Shown: piece by piece, positions 1 to 7,636 of the stretch | Position numbering within the stretch: the first letter of the stretch is position 1 | How the letters are laid out: every line of letters begins with the position of its first letter | Assembly: GCF_019420015.1 (NCBI RefSeq) | Contig: NZ_JAHZIA010000009.1 | Location: forward strand, 3,964-20,364 | Source of the DNA: Anaerofustis sp. | GTDB taxonomy: Bacteria; Bacillota; Clostridia; Eubacteriales; Anaerofustaceae | DNA length: 16,401 bases | Direction: 5' to 3' | Notes under the pieces: generated by a model | Database searches by the model: none | What the model was told of the DNA's origin: nothing | What the model saw: the letters and a program-made list of their open reading frames with translations, nothing else | Translations under genes and position numbers: made by a program

Positions 1-2404
1 TAGGATAAGTATACACATATTTTCCATGAATAAATTTAACTTTATAAGAACCCGCAGGAAGCTTAGCTCCAACTTTATACCCCGCATTATTTTTACTCGT
101 TGCATATCCTTTAAATGTTGCAGCACATCTGACATTGGCTTTTTTATAATACATTCCATAAGTTGCAACAAATTTACCTTTTGAATTGTAAATTCGTATA
201 TAGCTTGTCCCCGGTCTGTTAGGATACATAGAAAGCACCGTAGAGCTTCCTCTTTTTATTGTTGTCTTACTTATATCTGTAAAAAGTCTTGTTGCTTTGC
301 TATATACTTTGGTACTGTAAAATTTTGTTTTAGCTATTTTTCCTTTTGCAGAAATCGTTACTCTAAACAGATATTTTGTACCTTTAGAGCTCGATTTTAC
401 ATATTGACCTGCTTTATATCCCGCTTGATTTTCTTTCGTTGCTTTACCATCCCAATAAAAAGTTGCCGTTGTTTTCTTAGTTGTTTTTTTCTGTTTAATT
501 TGCTTTGCAACCAATCTTTCTTTTGCATCATATACCCTAAGCTCTACTTGTGAACCTTCTACATTTGCCCACACTGTTGATTGAACTTTCAAGTTATTTC
601 CGTATCCAGGAGTAAAACCATAGCTTAAAGAAGGTTTTACGCTTGGTGAAGAAACACTTAATTCAACTTTTGAAGGTGGTTTAGGTTTATCTTCTTCGGT
701 ATTAGCCTTTCCTTTTCTTACAATAGAAATATATTTCTTCGGAATATATCCCACAGATTTTGAATAATCATACTCATAAGAATAAGTACAGATGTTTCCT
801 TTTACACCCATTTCTGTTTGAACCTTATAAAAATCTCCGCTTGTCCCTAAAATCACAACAGGGATTCCTTTTGGTTCAGACAATGTTTTCGTCGCCAATT
901 TATAAAAAGCTTTTGATGATGTTGATGGTTTTTGATAAACATAACAACTTTCTTTAGAGATTCCTATAGTATACTTTCCGTAATCTTTTGAACCCATCAG
1001 CTTATCCTGTTGGTAAGCTATCCCACCTATTTTTTCACCATGATAAGGATCTGAAGCATATTTTACGTTTACCCCTATTTTTTTGTTTCCAGGAGCTGTA
1101 CCGTAATATCTAAAGTCACTGTCAGCATCAAAATACCCGCGGCTCAAATGTCTGTAAGCATGCTCTTCTATGCATTTTCCAGGACTTGAAAAAGAATAAG
1201 CATTATCAGGATCAGAATCATAAGCAGCAATACCAAAAAGGTTATTTCTGTTAAGAGCATACCAACTGGTTCCATATGCACTTTCCAAATTCGCAAAAGA
1301 AAGTTCCAAAAGCGCATTGATACCATATTTATTTTGTACTTTTATTAAATTATCACCTTGATTTCTGAGTTTGCTGTTACTTGCATAATTTTTAATTCTG
1401 CTGTTTAACTGTGATGCAGAATATGAAGTTTTTGTTCTGTATGGAAGATATGTATAATAAGGATAATAAGTCCCCACTTTAGAACTTGATTTTAAATACC
1501 CGTCAGTATAGAAGTTCACTCCGTCCATACTGAAATACGATACTCCTTTTTTCATAAAAGAAGGAGCTTTATCAACAACAAAACTTGTAAGAGATGTCTT
1601 TTCGCCACTTTCAAAGTATTTGCTTCTGCTTGGGTCTGTTAAATTGGAAATTGAATGAACCAAATCTCCGCTTGAATTCACACTATATGTTGCAACTCTA
1701 TATTTTTTCGTTGAACTGCTTCCCGATACATATACTTGTGATATGAGTGCTCTTGGAATTAATGTCAAATTAGCAGATGATGTATAGTTTACCATTCCGC
1801 TAACACCTACTTTACATTTAGACTGAGTTGAAGAAAGCTTTGACGAGCCATAATAAAACACTTCAACATGATTTGATACATATGGTTTACTTCCCGCATA
1901 ATTTTCATCAAAAGATAAAGTTGAATTACTTGAAGAAACATAAGCTCTCCCGTCTTTCATTGCAATAACTTTACCTGAGCTGTTCATTATACACATTCCA
2001 TATGCCTTTTTTAAATTTGCAGTATCACCTTTTGATTTATAACTGTCATAATAAGCATTCATTTTTGACAATGCGTCATTAAAATCAGAATAACTTTTTA
2101 ATTCTTTAAATTTAACAACTGACGCATATTTATCTGAAGTTTTGGCTTTTGCGGCATAAACATATCCTACTTTAAAAACCACAGCAGCTCTGGATTTTAA
2201 ATTCATTTCATTATCACTACTATAAGAAAACTCTTTAGGTGGCTCATCACCTTTAAAGTAATCTTCATTCAAAGCCTCATTTTTTACAACATCAGAAACT
2301 GCTTCCGTTGTAATTTCGCTTTCTGCCAAAACAGGCATACCGCAAAAAGAAATTAACAAAAACGAGATAATCAAAATCGTCAAAAACTTTTTAAAAATCC
2401 TCAT
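1..2404 (-). CDS. Exported N-acetylglucosaminidase (GH73) with SH3-like and Ig-like repeats, C-terminus cut by window edge
   Basis: My reverse-strand translation gives 801 codons without a stop, running off the left edge. The ATG at 2404-2402 follows GAGGAG at 2416-2411. Residues 1-27 form a Sec signal peptide (MRIFKKF, hydrophobic core, PVLA cut site). Residues ~30-285 are an unrecognised serine-rich stretch. At ~289-300 comes YFSMDGVNFYTD, a lead-in typical of clostridial glucosaminidases. The GH73 core follows: FANLESAYGTSW with likely catalytic Glu374, then NNLFGIAAYD. An SH3-like segment (~482-560) and a PKPP linker follow. Two related C-terminal units (around 648 and 762) share an AGYK(A/V)G motif and resemble FlgD-type Ig-like folds. 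The family cleaves N-acetylglucosaminyl bonds in peptidoglycan, so an outside-the-membrane autolysin or cell-separation role is likely. No anchor or stop is visible, and little protein probably remains beyond the edge. Confidence 0.88.
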   Translation of the reverse strand, partial: MRIFKKFLTILIISFLLISFCGMPVLAESEITTEAVSDVVKNEALNEDYFKGDEPPKEFSYSSDNEMNLKSRAAVVFKVGYVYAAKAKTSDKYASVVKFKELKSYSDFNDALSKMNAYYDSYKSKGDTANLKKAYGMCIMNSSGKVIAMKDGRAYVSSSNSTLSFDENYAGSKPYVSNHVEVFYYGSSKLSSTQSKCKVGVSGMVNYTSSANLTLIPRALISQVYVSGSSSTKKYRVATYSVNSSGDLVHSISNLTDPSRSKYFESGEKTSLTSFVVDKAPSFMKKGVSYFSMDGVNFYTDGYLKSSSKVGTYYPYYTYLPYRTKTSYSASQLNSRIKNYASNSKLRNQGDNLIKVQNKYGINALLELSFANLESAYGTSWYALNRNNLFGIAAYDSDPDNAYSFSSPGKCIEEHAYRHLSRGYFDADSDFRYYGTAPGNKKIGVNVKYASDPYHGEKIGGIAYQQDKLMGSKDYGKYTIGISKESCYVYQKPSTSSKAFYKLATKTLSEPKGIPVVILGTSGDFYKVQTEMGVKGNICTYSYEYDYSKSVGYIPKKYISIVRKGKANTEEDKPKPPSKVELSVSSPSVKPSLSYGFTPGYGNNLKVQSTVWANVEGSQVELRVYDAKERLVAKQIKQKKTTKKTTATFYWDGKATKENQAGYKAGQYVKSSSKGTKYLFRVTISAKGKIAKTKFYSTKVYSKATRLFTDISKTTIKRGSSTVLSMYPNRPGTSYIRIYNSKGKFVATYGMYYKKANVRCAATFKGYATSKNNAGYKVGAKLPAGSYKVKFIHGKYVYTYP

Positions 2405-2435
2405 ATCATTCTCCTCAATACACATAGATATTTTA

Positions 2436-2464
2436 ATTATACAATATTCGACTTTTTTTTACAA
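2436..2464 (-). promoter_or_regulatory. Sigma-A-like promoter of the glucosaminidase gene
   Basis: On the minus strand, TTGTAA (2464-2459), a 17-nt spacer and a perfect TATAAT (2441-2436) lie about 30 nt upstream of the start codon. The -10 box is consensus and the spacing is optimal. Confidence 0.72.
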
Positions 2465-2596
2465 TAAAAAATGACCAATCAAACAACTTGTGCCCCCTAA
2501 AAAAACAAATAAATTACATTTAAATCAACAAAATTTGCAAAATAATAAAAGATTTACGGAATTCTCAAATATATCCAAACAAAAACCTCTTAAACC

Positions 2597-2624
2597 TTGA
2601 ATTTCTCGTTAATTATGATATAAT
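2597..2624 (+). promoter_or_regulatory. Extended -10 promoter driving tig-clpP-clpX
   Basis: TTGAAT (2597-2602), a 16-nt spacer, and TATAAT (2619-2624) preceded by TGA, giving the extended -10 TGN motif. The predicted start near 2631 leaves a leader of about 35 nt that contains AGGAGGT (2650-2656). No CIRCE-like or CtsR-like heat-shock operator was seen between the promoter and tig, so constitutive expression is more likely than classical repression. Confidence 0.78.
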
Positions 2625-2665
2625 ACTATTTTGAGTTAGAATGGGACTTAGGAGGTAAAATATAA

Positions 2666-3982
2666 ATGAGTTCAATATTAGATAAGAAAGAAAAAAACGT
2701 GGCAACAATTACAATAACTGTTTCCGCAGAAGATTTTAACAAAGCCATTGATGTTGCATACAAAAAAAACAAAGGAAAGTTCAACATTGACGGTTTCAGA
2801 AAAGGAAAAGCCCCAAGACAAATTATTGAAAGAAAATTCGGTGAAGGTATATTCTTTGAAGATGCAATCGATGCAGCATTTCCTGCTGAATATGAAAAAG
2901 CAATCGAAGAACATGATTTAAAACCTGTAAATATGCCTGCAATGACAAAATTAGACAAAATAAGTAAAGAAGAAGGTGCTACATTTACTATTGAAGTTGA
3001 ATTGGAACCTGAATTCGAACTTGGAGAATATAAAGGCATTGAAATTTATTCAACTGAATATGAAGCAACCGATAAGGACGTTGAAGACGAACTTGACAGA
3101 GTAAGAGAACAAAATGCAAGACTTATAAGCGTTGAAGATACAGAAAGTAAAGACGGAGACACTGTTATAATCGACTTTGAAGGATTCGTAGGAGATAAAG
3201 CTTTCGAAGGAGGAAAAGGAGAAAACTATCCTCTTGTACTTGGAAGCAATTCTTTCATTCCAGGATTCGAAGATCAACTTATCGGTAAAAAAGCTGGAGA
3301 AGAAGTTGATGTTAACGTTACATTCCCTGAAGAATATCACGCTCCTGATTTAGCTGGAAAAGACAGTGTATTCAAAGTTAAAATTCACGAAGTTAAAGCA
3401 AAAGAACTTCCAGAACTTGATGACGACTTTGCTGCAGACGTAAGTGAATTTGATACTTTAGATGAATACAAAGAAAGTTTGAAAGCCACAATTAAAGAAC
3501 AAAGGGAAAACAACCTAAGAGGTGCGGCTATAAACACAATTATCGAAGAAGTATGTAAAAATACTGACATAGAAATCCCTCAATGTATGATTGACAGAAA
3601 AGCAGACGATGTTAAAGCTCAATTCGAACAACAAATCATGCAAAGCGGAGTTGATCCTAAAACATACTATGAAATCATGAAAGGTCAAAACGACGGTAAA
3701 AACGAAGATGACTTTATGAAACTATTTGTGGAACAAGCCGAACATGACGTAAAGCAAGAATTGGTACTTGCAAAACTTATGGAAATTGAAAATTTCGATG
3801 TTACAGATGAAGAAAAAGATAAAGAAATTGAAAATTTCGCAAAAGCTTACAATCAAAAAGCAGAAGATTTCAAGAAAAGTATGGATGAAACCACAGAAGA
3901 ATATATCACAAACTTCATCAAACAAAGAAAACTTTTTGATTTCCTAATTGACAATGCTAAGGTAAAAGAAGAAGAAAAATAA
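2666..3982 (+). CDS. tig: Trigger factor, ribosome-associated chaperone and peptidyl-prolyl isomerase
   Basis: The 438-aa product has the normal full length of trigger factor. The N-terminal ribosome-docking domain carries the GFRKGKAP signature at residues 43-50; the FRK at 44-46 sits where the E. coli protein contacts ribosomal protein L23. The FKBP-like isomerase domain covers ~161-245 (GDTVIIDFEGFVGDKAFEGG, then FIPGFEDQLIGKKAGEE). The rest is the acidic, helical substrate-cradling domain, ending in a charged KVKEEEK tail. It shields nascent chains emerging from the ribosome in the cytoplasm. The start is set by AGGAGGT nine bases upstream. It is the first gene of a run with clpP (24 bp away) and clpX, linking folding of new chains with their degradation. 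Codon use looks like that of its neighbours. Confidence 0.98.
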   Translation: MSSILDKKEKNVATITITVSAEDFNKAIDVAYKKNKGKFNIDGFRKGKAPRQIIERKFGEGIFFEDAIDAAFPAEYEKAIEEHDLKPVNMPAMTKLDKISKEEGATFTIEVELEPEFELGEYKGIEIYSTEYEATDKDVEDELDRVREQNARLISVEDTESKDGDTVIIDFEGFVGDKAFEGGKGENYPLVLGSNSFIPGFEDQLIGKKAGEEVDVNVTFPEEYHAPDLAGKDSVFKVKIHEVKAKELPELDDDFAADVSEFDTLDEYKESLKATIKEQRENNLRGAAINTIIEEVCKNTDIEIPQCMIDRKADDVKAQFEQQIMQSGVDPKTYYEIMKGQNDGKNEDDFMKLFVEQAEHDVKQELVLAKLMEIENFDVTDEEKDKEIENFAKAYNQKAEDFKKSMDETTEEYITNFIKQRKLFDFLIDNAKVKEEEK

Positions 3983-4006
3983 TTCGGAAATTCGGAGGTA
4001 AAATTT

Positions 4007-4588
4007 ATGCCATTAATCCCAATGGTAGTGGAAAATGAAGGCAGAGCGGAACGCTCTTATGATATTTATTCACGTCTTTTAAAAGACAGAATAATATTTC
4101 TCACAGGAGAAATAAATGATGATGTTGCAAACTTGGTAGTAGCTGAAATGTTGTTTCTCGAAGCACAGGACAGTTCAAAAGATATCCAGCTTTACATCAA
4201 CTCTCCTGGAGGAAGTGTAACGGCAGGAATGGCTATTTATGACACTATGAATTACATCAAATGCGATGTTTCCACAATATGTATAGGAATGGCTGCTTCT
4301 ATGGGAGCATTTCTGCTTGCATGCGGAACAAAAGGAAAAAGAATTGCACTTCCAAACAGCGAGGTAATGATTCATCAACCTCTCGGAGGTTTTCAAGGTC
4401 AAAGCAGTGATGTTGAAATACATGCAAAGAGACTTTTGAAAACAAGAGAAGATATAAACAAAATACTCAGCAAACAAACCGGTAAAACACTTAGGACAAT
4501 AGAAAAAGATACTGACAGAGATAACTTTATGAGTGCAAAAGAAGCCATGGAATACGGGCTTATAGATAAAGTTTTTGAAAAAAGGTAA
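4007..4588 (+). CDS. clpP: ATP-dependent Clp protease proteolytic subunit ClpP
   Basis: The 193-aa product is full length for ClpP. The serine-protease triad is intact: Ser98 in GMAASMGAF, His123 in MIHQPLGG and Asp172 in DTDRDNFMSA, the same numbers as in Bacillus subtilis ClpP. The INSPGGSV oxyanion-loop segment is at 64-71. Like other ClpP proteins it should form a double-heptamer barrel that is opened and fed by an AAA+ partner, here probably the ClpX encoded 20 bp downstream. GGAGGT at 3994-3999 sets the start, seven bases from the ATG. A tig-clpP-clpX order is common in Clostridia, whereas in B. subtilis clpP lies elsewhere. Confidence 0.98.
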   Translation: MPLIPMVVENEGRAERSYDIYSRLLKDRIIFLTGEINDDVANLVVAEMLFLEAQDSSKDIQLYINSPGGSVTAGMAIYDTMNYIKCDVSTICIGMAASMGAFLLACGTKGKRIALPNSEVMIHQPLGGFQGQSSDVEIHAKRLLKTREDINKILSKQTGKTLRTIEKDTDRDNFMSAKEAMEYGLIDKVFEKR

Positions 4589-4608
4589 AACGGAAGGGGG
4601 CTATTATA

Positions 4609-5862
4609 ATGAGTGACGAAAATAAAAATCATGAAAATGAAAACCATTGTTCATTTTGTGGAAAAACTCAAGCAGATGTAAAAAGTTTAGTAGCAGGCCC
4701 GGGAGTATTCATTTGTAATGAATGTATCGCCCTTTGCAGTGAAATGTTCGCAGATTCTTTTTATGATGAAGAAGAATATATTGATGACAATACTCCAGAT
4801 TTAAACGACGTAGAAAAACCAAAAAAAATCAAAGAACTATTGGACGAATATGTTATCGGACAAGAGGACGCAAAAAAAACATTGGCAGTTGCGGTTTATA
4901 ACCACTACAAAAGAATAAACTTGGATAAAGACAAAAAAGACGATAACAACGTAGAATTACAAAAAAGTAATATTTTATTAACTGGACCGACAGGAAGCGG
5001 AAAAACATTACTTGCATCTACCCTTGCAAAAATACTTAAAGTTCCTTTTGCAATAGCTGATGCAACAGCACTTACCGAAGCGGGATATGTCGGTGAAGAC
5101 GTTGAAAATATTCTGCTACGACTTATCCAAGCAGCTGATTATAACGTTGAGCTTGCGCAAAAAGGAATTATTTATATTGACGAAATAGATAAAATCGCAA
5201 GAAAAAGTGAAAACACATCAATAACAAGAGATGTAAGCGGCGAAGGTGTACAACAAGCGCTTCTTAAAATACTTGAAGGTACGGTTGCAAATGTTCCTCC
5301 TCAAGGAGGACGAAAACATCCACATCAAGATTTTATACAAATAGATACTAAAAACATACTTTTTATATGCGGAGGAGCTTTTGACGGACTGGATGAAGTA
5401 ATCAAGAAAAGACTTGGAACTCATTCCATGGGATTTGGAAATGATATAGAAGGAAGCAAAGATAAATCAACGGATGATTTATTCAAAATAGCACAACCTC
5501 AAGATTTTGTTAAATATGGATTAATTCCGGAACTTGTGGGTAGACTTCCTGTAAGTGCATCTCTTAACAAACTCGATGAAGAAGCACTTATTAATATATT
5601 GACAAAACCTAAAAATGCTCTTATAAAACAATACAAATACCTATTAAGTTTAGATGATGTAAATCTTCACTTCGATAAAAAAGCTATCGACTTAATAGCT
5701 AAAGAAACGGTAAAAAGAGAAACAGGCGCCAGAGGACTCAGAAGTATCCTTGAAGACATAATGTTAGATGTTATGTATGAAGCACCTAATAATGAAGATA
5801 CCACAGAAATCATCGTTACAGAAAAAATGGTTCAAGACGCATTTGATAAAAAAGCAAGTTAA
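4609..5862 (+). CDS. clpX: ATP-dependent Clp protease ATP-binding subunit ClpX
   Basis: The 417-aa product has every ClpX hallmark in order. The N-terminal zinc-binding domain carries C14-X2-C17 and C36-X2-C39. Walker A is GPTGSGKT (126-133). The GYVG pore loop is at 159-162, Walker B IIYIDEID at 187-194, and the RKH loop at 235-237. An MGF tripeptide (274-276) occupies the place of the IGF loop that docks on ClpP. The arginine finger is in GLIPELVGRLP (R312) and sensor 2 in GARGLR (R375). The protein unfolds tagged substrates using ATP and threads them into ClpP. GGAAGGGGG at 4592-4600 is the ribosome binding site. It is the last gene of the tig-clpP-clpX run, followed three bases after its stop codon by an intrinsic terminator. 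Confidence 0.98.
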   Translation: MSDENKNHENENHCSFCGKTQADVKSLVAGPGVFICNECIALCSEMFADSFYDEEEYIDDNTPDLNDVEKPKKIKELLDEYVIGQEDAKKTLAVAVYNHYKRINLDKDKKDDNNVELQKSNILLTGPTGSGKTLLASTLAKILKVPFAIADATALTEAGYVGEDVENILLRLIQAADYNVELAQKGIIYIDEIDKIARKSENTSITRDVSGEGVQQALLKILEGTVANVPPQGGRKHPHQDFIQIDTKNILFICGGAFDGLDEVIKKRLGTHSMGFGNDIEGSKDKSTDDLFKIAQPQDFVKYGLIPELVGRLPVSASLNKLDEEALINILTKPKNALIKQYKYLLSLDDVNLHFDKKAIDLIAKETVKRETGARGLRSILEDIMLDVMYEAPNNEDTTEIIVTEKMVQDAFDKKAS

Positions 5863-5864
5863 TT

Positions 5865-5893
5865 AAAACCGATACAATATGTATCGGTTTTTT
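5865..5893 (+). terminator. Rho-independent terminator after clpX
   Basis: An 11-bp perfect stem (AAAACCGATAC / GTATCGGTTTT) with a 5-nt loop (AATAT) runs directly into a T tract. It ends the tig-clpP-clpX transcript. Confidence 0.9.
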
Positions 5894-5921
5894 ATTAAAA
5901 ACAAATAGAAGGAGAAATTTT

Positions 5922-6173
5922 ATGATTGAATTTAAATTTGACACACAGCTACTTATCGCAGGAGAAAATCTTAACGAAGACGAAATCAATGACTATATAA
6001 GAAATAACTTCCAAGGTGACTCTCTTTTAGCTGTAGGAGACGAAAATCTAATTAAAATACATTATCATACAAATGAACCCTGGAAAGTTCTTGAATATTG
6101 TAACTCTTTGGGAGATATTCATGATATAGTGGTTGAAAACATGGAAAGACAATCAAAAGGATTAAAAGGATAA
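5922..6173 (+). CDS. Stand-alone FakA/YloV-like (DAK-family) mini-protein, 83 aa
   Basis: A strong AAGGAG (5909-5914) precedes the ATG and the frame is intact, so this looks like a real small gene. The segment GDSLLAVGDENLIKIHYHTN, followed by PWKVLEYCNSLGDI and then VVENMERQ, closely recalls an internal part of the FakA/YloV fatty-acid kinase regulator (typically V-x-V-H-x-H-T-x-x-P-G-x-V-L-E, then I-x-N-M-R-E-Q). That parent is a much larger DAK2-type fusion protein; here the kinase half and the C-terminal part are both absent. Short proteins like this are sometimes labelled 'kinase to dihydroxyacetone kinase', but no kinase active site is present. It might regulate or bind a FakA or FakB partner encoded elsewhere; that is inference. 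It sits just after the clpX terminator with no clear promoter of its own. Confidence 0.72.
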   Translation: MIEFKFDTQLLIAGENLNEDEINDYIRNNFQGDSLLAVGDENLIKIHYHTNEPWKVLEYCNSLGDIHDIVVENMERQSKGLKG

Positions 6174-6224
6174 TTAAAAACATATCTTTAATTATTTTAT
6201 TTATAATATCAAAATTTTAATAAA

Positions 6225-6279
6225 TAATAATAATACTAATATTTATTGCATAATAAAGAAAATATTGGTATTATTATTA
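6225..6279. repeat. 20-bp inverted repeat (long AT-rich hairpin) upstream of trpS
   Basis: The left arm 6225-6244 and right arm 6260-6279 are complementary over 20 bp with a single T-G wobble, separated by a 15-nt loop. The arms are AT-rich (TAATAATAATACTAAT on the left). No T tract follows on the plus strand, so it is not a typical intrinsic terminator. It lies directly before the -35 box of the likely trpS promoter, and no T-box consensus (GGGTGGNACC) is present. Confidence 0.8.
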
Positions 6280-6280
6280 G

Positions 6281-6309
6281 TTGTAGATAATTAAAATAAT
6301 TGATATAAA
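6281..6309 (+). promoter_or_regulatory. Probable extended -10 promoter of trpS
   Basis: TTGTAG (6281-6286), 17 nt, then TATAAA (6304-6309) preceded by TGA. The -35 box is poor but the extended -10 compensates. A start near 6316 would give a very short leader carrying only the GAGGT (6319-6323) ribosome binding site. Confidence 0.5.
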
Positions 6310-6330
6310 TATAGAGTCGAGGTATACAAT

Positions 6331-7332
6331 ATGTCTGAAAATAAAAAAACCATTTTAAGCGGCATACAATCAAGCGGAGAATTTACTATCGGAAATTACT
6401 TTGGCGCAATAAAAAACTGGGTAGAAAGACAGGATGAATATAATTGTATGTATTTTATTGCTGATATGCACGCAATAACCGTCAACCAAATACCTGCAAA
6501 TCTTAGAAAAAGATCTTTTGAATGTGCGGCAATGCTCTTAGCAAGTGGAATTGATCCCAAAAAGTCTATATTATTCATACAATCTCATGTTCATCAACAT
6601 GCTGAGCTTGCGTGGATACTGAATTGTAATGCACATATGGGCGAGCTTTCCAGAATGACGCAATATAAAGACAAGTCAAAAAATCAAGGAGAAAATATAA
6701 AGGTAGGTTTATTTGATTATCCTGTTTTGATGGCAGCCGATATATTACTATATCAAGCAGACTTAGTTCCTGTAGGAGATGATCAAAAACAACATCTTGA
6801 ACTTACAAGAACAATAGCGAACAGATTTAACAACAATTACTCCCCTACTTTTAAAGTTCCTGAAGGATATTACGGAGAAAACGGTGCGAGAATAATGTCA
6901 CTGCAAGACCCTTTAAAGAAAATGTCAAAGTCAGATGAAAACAAAAACGGATTTATTTCAATGATTGATAAAAAAGACATTATAATATCAAAATGCAAAA
7001 AAGCCGTTACAGATTCAGACATGAATATCATATATGACAAACAAAATAAACCAGGAGTATCTAATCTACTTGAAATATACTCATGTGCATCAAACAAAAC
7101 AATTGAAGAATCAGTAAAAGATTTTGAAGGAAAAAACTATGCCTACTTTAAAAGTGCAGTTGCTGAAAGTATTGCAGACAGACTTATTCCTATTCAAACA
7201 GAATTTGAAAAGCTGTGTAAAGATAAAACATATGTAAATGAAATCTTAGCACAAAGCAGTGAACAGGCTTCATATATAGCAAATAGGACACTTAGAAAAG
7301 TAAAAAAGAAAATAGGTTTTTACAGTATTTAA
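6331..7332 (+). CDS. trpS: Tryptophan--tRNA ligase (TrpRS)
   Basis: The 333-aa product is the usual length for a bacterial class I TrpRS. The HIGH-like motif is TIGN (19-22) within GEFTIGNYFGAIKNW, and the KMSKS loop is intact (197-201, LKKMSKSDENKNG). The family-specific stretch AADILLYQADLVPVGDDQKQ lies at ~135-154. It charges tRNA-Trp with tryptophan using ATP in the cytoplasm. The ATG is fixed by GAGGT at 6319-6323. It appears to be a single-gene unit: promoter just upstream, terminator seven bases after the stop codon. No T-box leader is visible, which is worth noting because many Bacillota aminoacyl-tRNA synthetase genes have one. Confidence 0.97.
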   Translation: MSENKKTILSGIQSSGEFTIGNYFGAIKNWVERQDEYNCMYFIADMHAITVNQIPANLRKRSFECAAMLLASGIDPKKSILFIQSHVHQHAELAWILNCNAHMGELSRMTQYKDKSKNQGENIKVGLFDYPVLMAADILLYQADLVPVGDDQKQHLELTRTIANRFNNNYSPTFKVPEGYYGENGARIMSLQDPLKKMSKSDENKNGFISMIDKKDIIISKCKKAVTDSDMNIIYDKQNKPGVSNLLEIYSCASNKTIEESVKDFEGKNYAYFKSAVAESIADRLIPIQTEFEKLCKDKTYVNEILAQSSEQASYIANRTLRKVKKKIGFYSI

Positions 7333-7338
7333 AACTAG

Positions 7339-7367
7339 AAAAAGAAATCTTAAACGGTTTCTTTTTT
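7339..7367 (+). terminator. Rho-independent terminator after trpS
   Basis: An 11-bp stem (AAAAAGAAATC / GGTTTCTTTTT, one G-T pair) around a 6-nt loop (TTAAAC), merging into a T run. Confidence 0.75.
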
Positions 7368-7545
7368 ATTATACAAAACAACATAAATATGAAAAATATC
7401 ATTACCAAATACATTTATTTATTAAAATAAAATTTTATAAATTTATATGTATTATATCTGACTTAAAGTATAAAAATATTTAATAAATAATTTATTTGAA
7501 ATTTTGATTGATTTTAATCGTATTTTAATGTAAAATCATACTAAA
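7368..7545. other. AT-rich intergenic stretch between trpS terminator and the Crp/Fnr operator
   Basis: No open frame with a ribosome binding site and no recognisable riboswitch. A 7-bp inverted repeat (GATTTTA 7510-7516 / TAAAATC 7531-7537) is visible but weak in so AT-rich a context. I see nothing else to annotate here. Confidence 0.6.
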
Positions 7546-7561
7546 TGTAACATATGTTACA
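7546..7561. promoter_or_regulatory. Perfect 16-bp palindrome, probable Crp/Fnr-family operator
   Basis: TGTAACATATGTTACA is a perfect two-fold palindrome of TGTAAC half-sites, the size and symmetry expected for a dimeric Crp/Fnr-type regulator (compare TGTGA-N6-TCACA for Crp). It is the most GC-containing block of an otherwise A/T-only leader and lies 75 bp upstream of the start codon of a Crp/Fnr-family gene. The site being bound by that gene's product is inference. Confidence 0.68.
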
Positions 7562-7579
7562 GACTTTTATTGATAAATT

Positions 7580-7593
7580 TGATAGTATATAAT
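7580..7593 (+). promoter_or_regulatory. Candidate -10 region of the regulator-fprA-dfx operon
   Basis: Two overlapping choices exist. TATAAT at 7588-7593 is a consensus -10 but has no good -35 at 16-18 nt. TAGTAT at 7583-7588 carries the extended TGA motif (7580-7582) and has its centre 32 bp from the palindrome centre, the geometry of class II activation by Crp/Fnr proteins. The lack of a clear -35 fits an activator-dependent promoter. Confidence 0.45.
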
Positions 7594-7636
7594 AAATTGA
7601 TTATTAATGATTTATCTTAATTATTGGGAGAAAATT

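Noticed and set aside
760..957. Plus-strand open frame of 65 codons
   Set aside because: It lies antisense inside the continuous glucosaminidase frame, has no ribosome binding site and resembles nothing.
2626..3925. Several minus-strand open frames across tig
   Set aside because: They are opposite the conserved tig frame and have Ser/Phe-rich translations typical of antisense shadows.
6174..6330. Possible T-box riboswitch before trpS
   Set aside because: The conserved T-box sequence and an antiterminator/terminator pair with T tract are absent.
7607..7636. Upstream in-frame ATG for the Crp/Fnr regulator
   Set aside because: No ribosome binding site and no conserved residues; the ATG at 7637 has GGGAG at the right distance.
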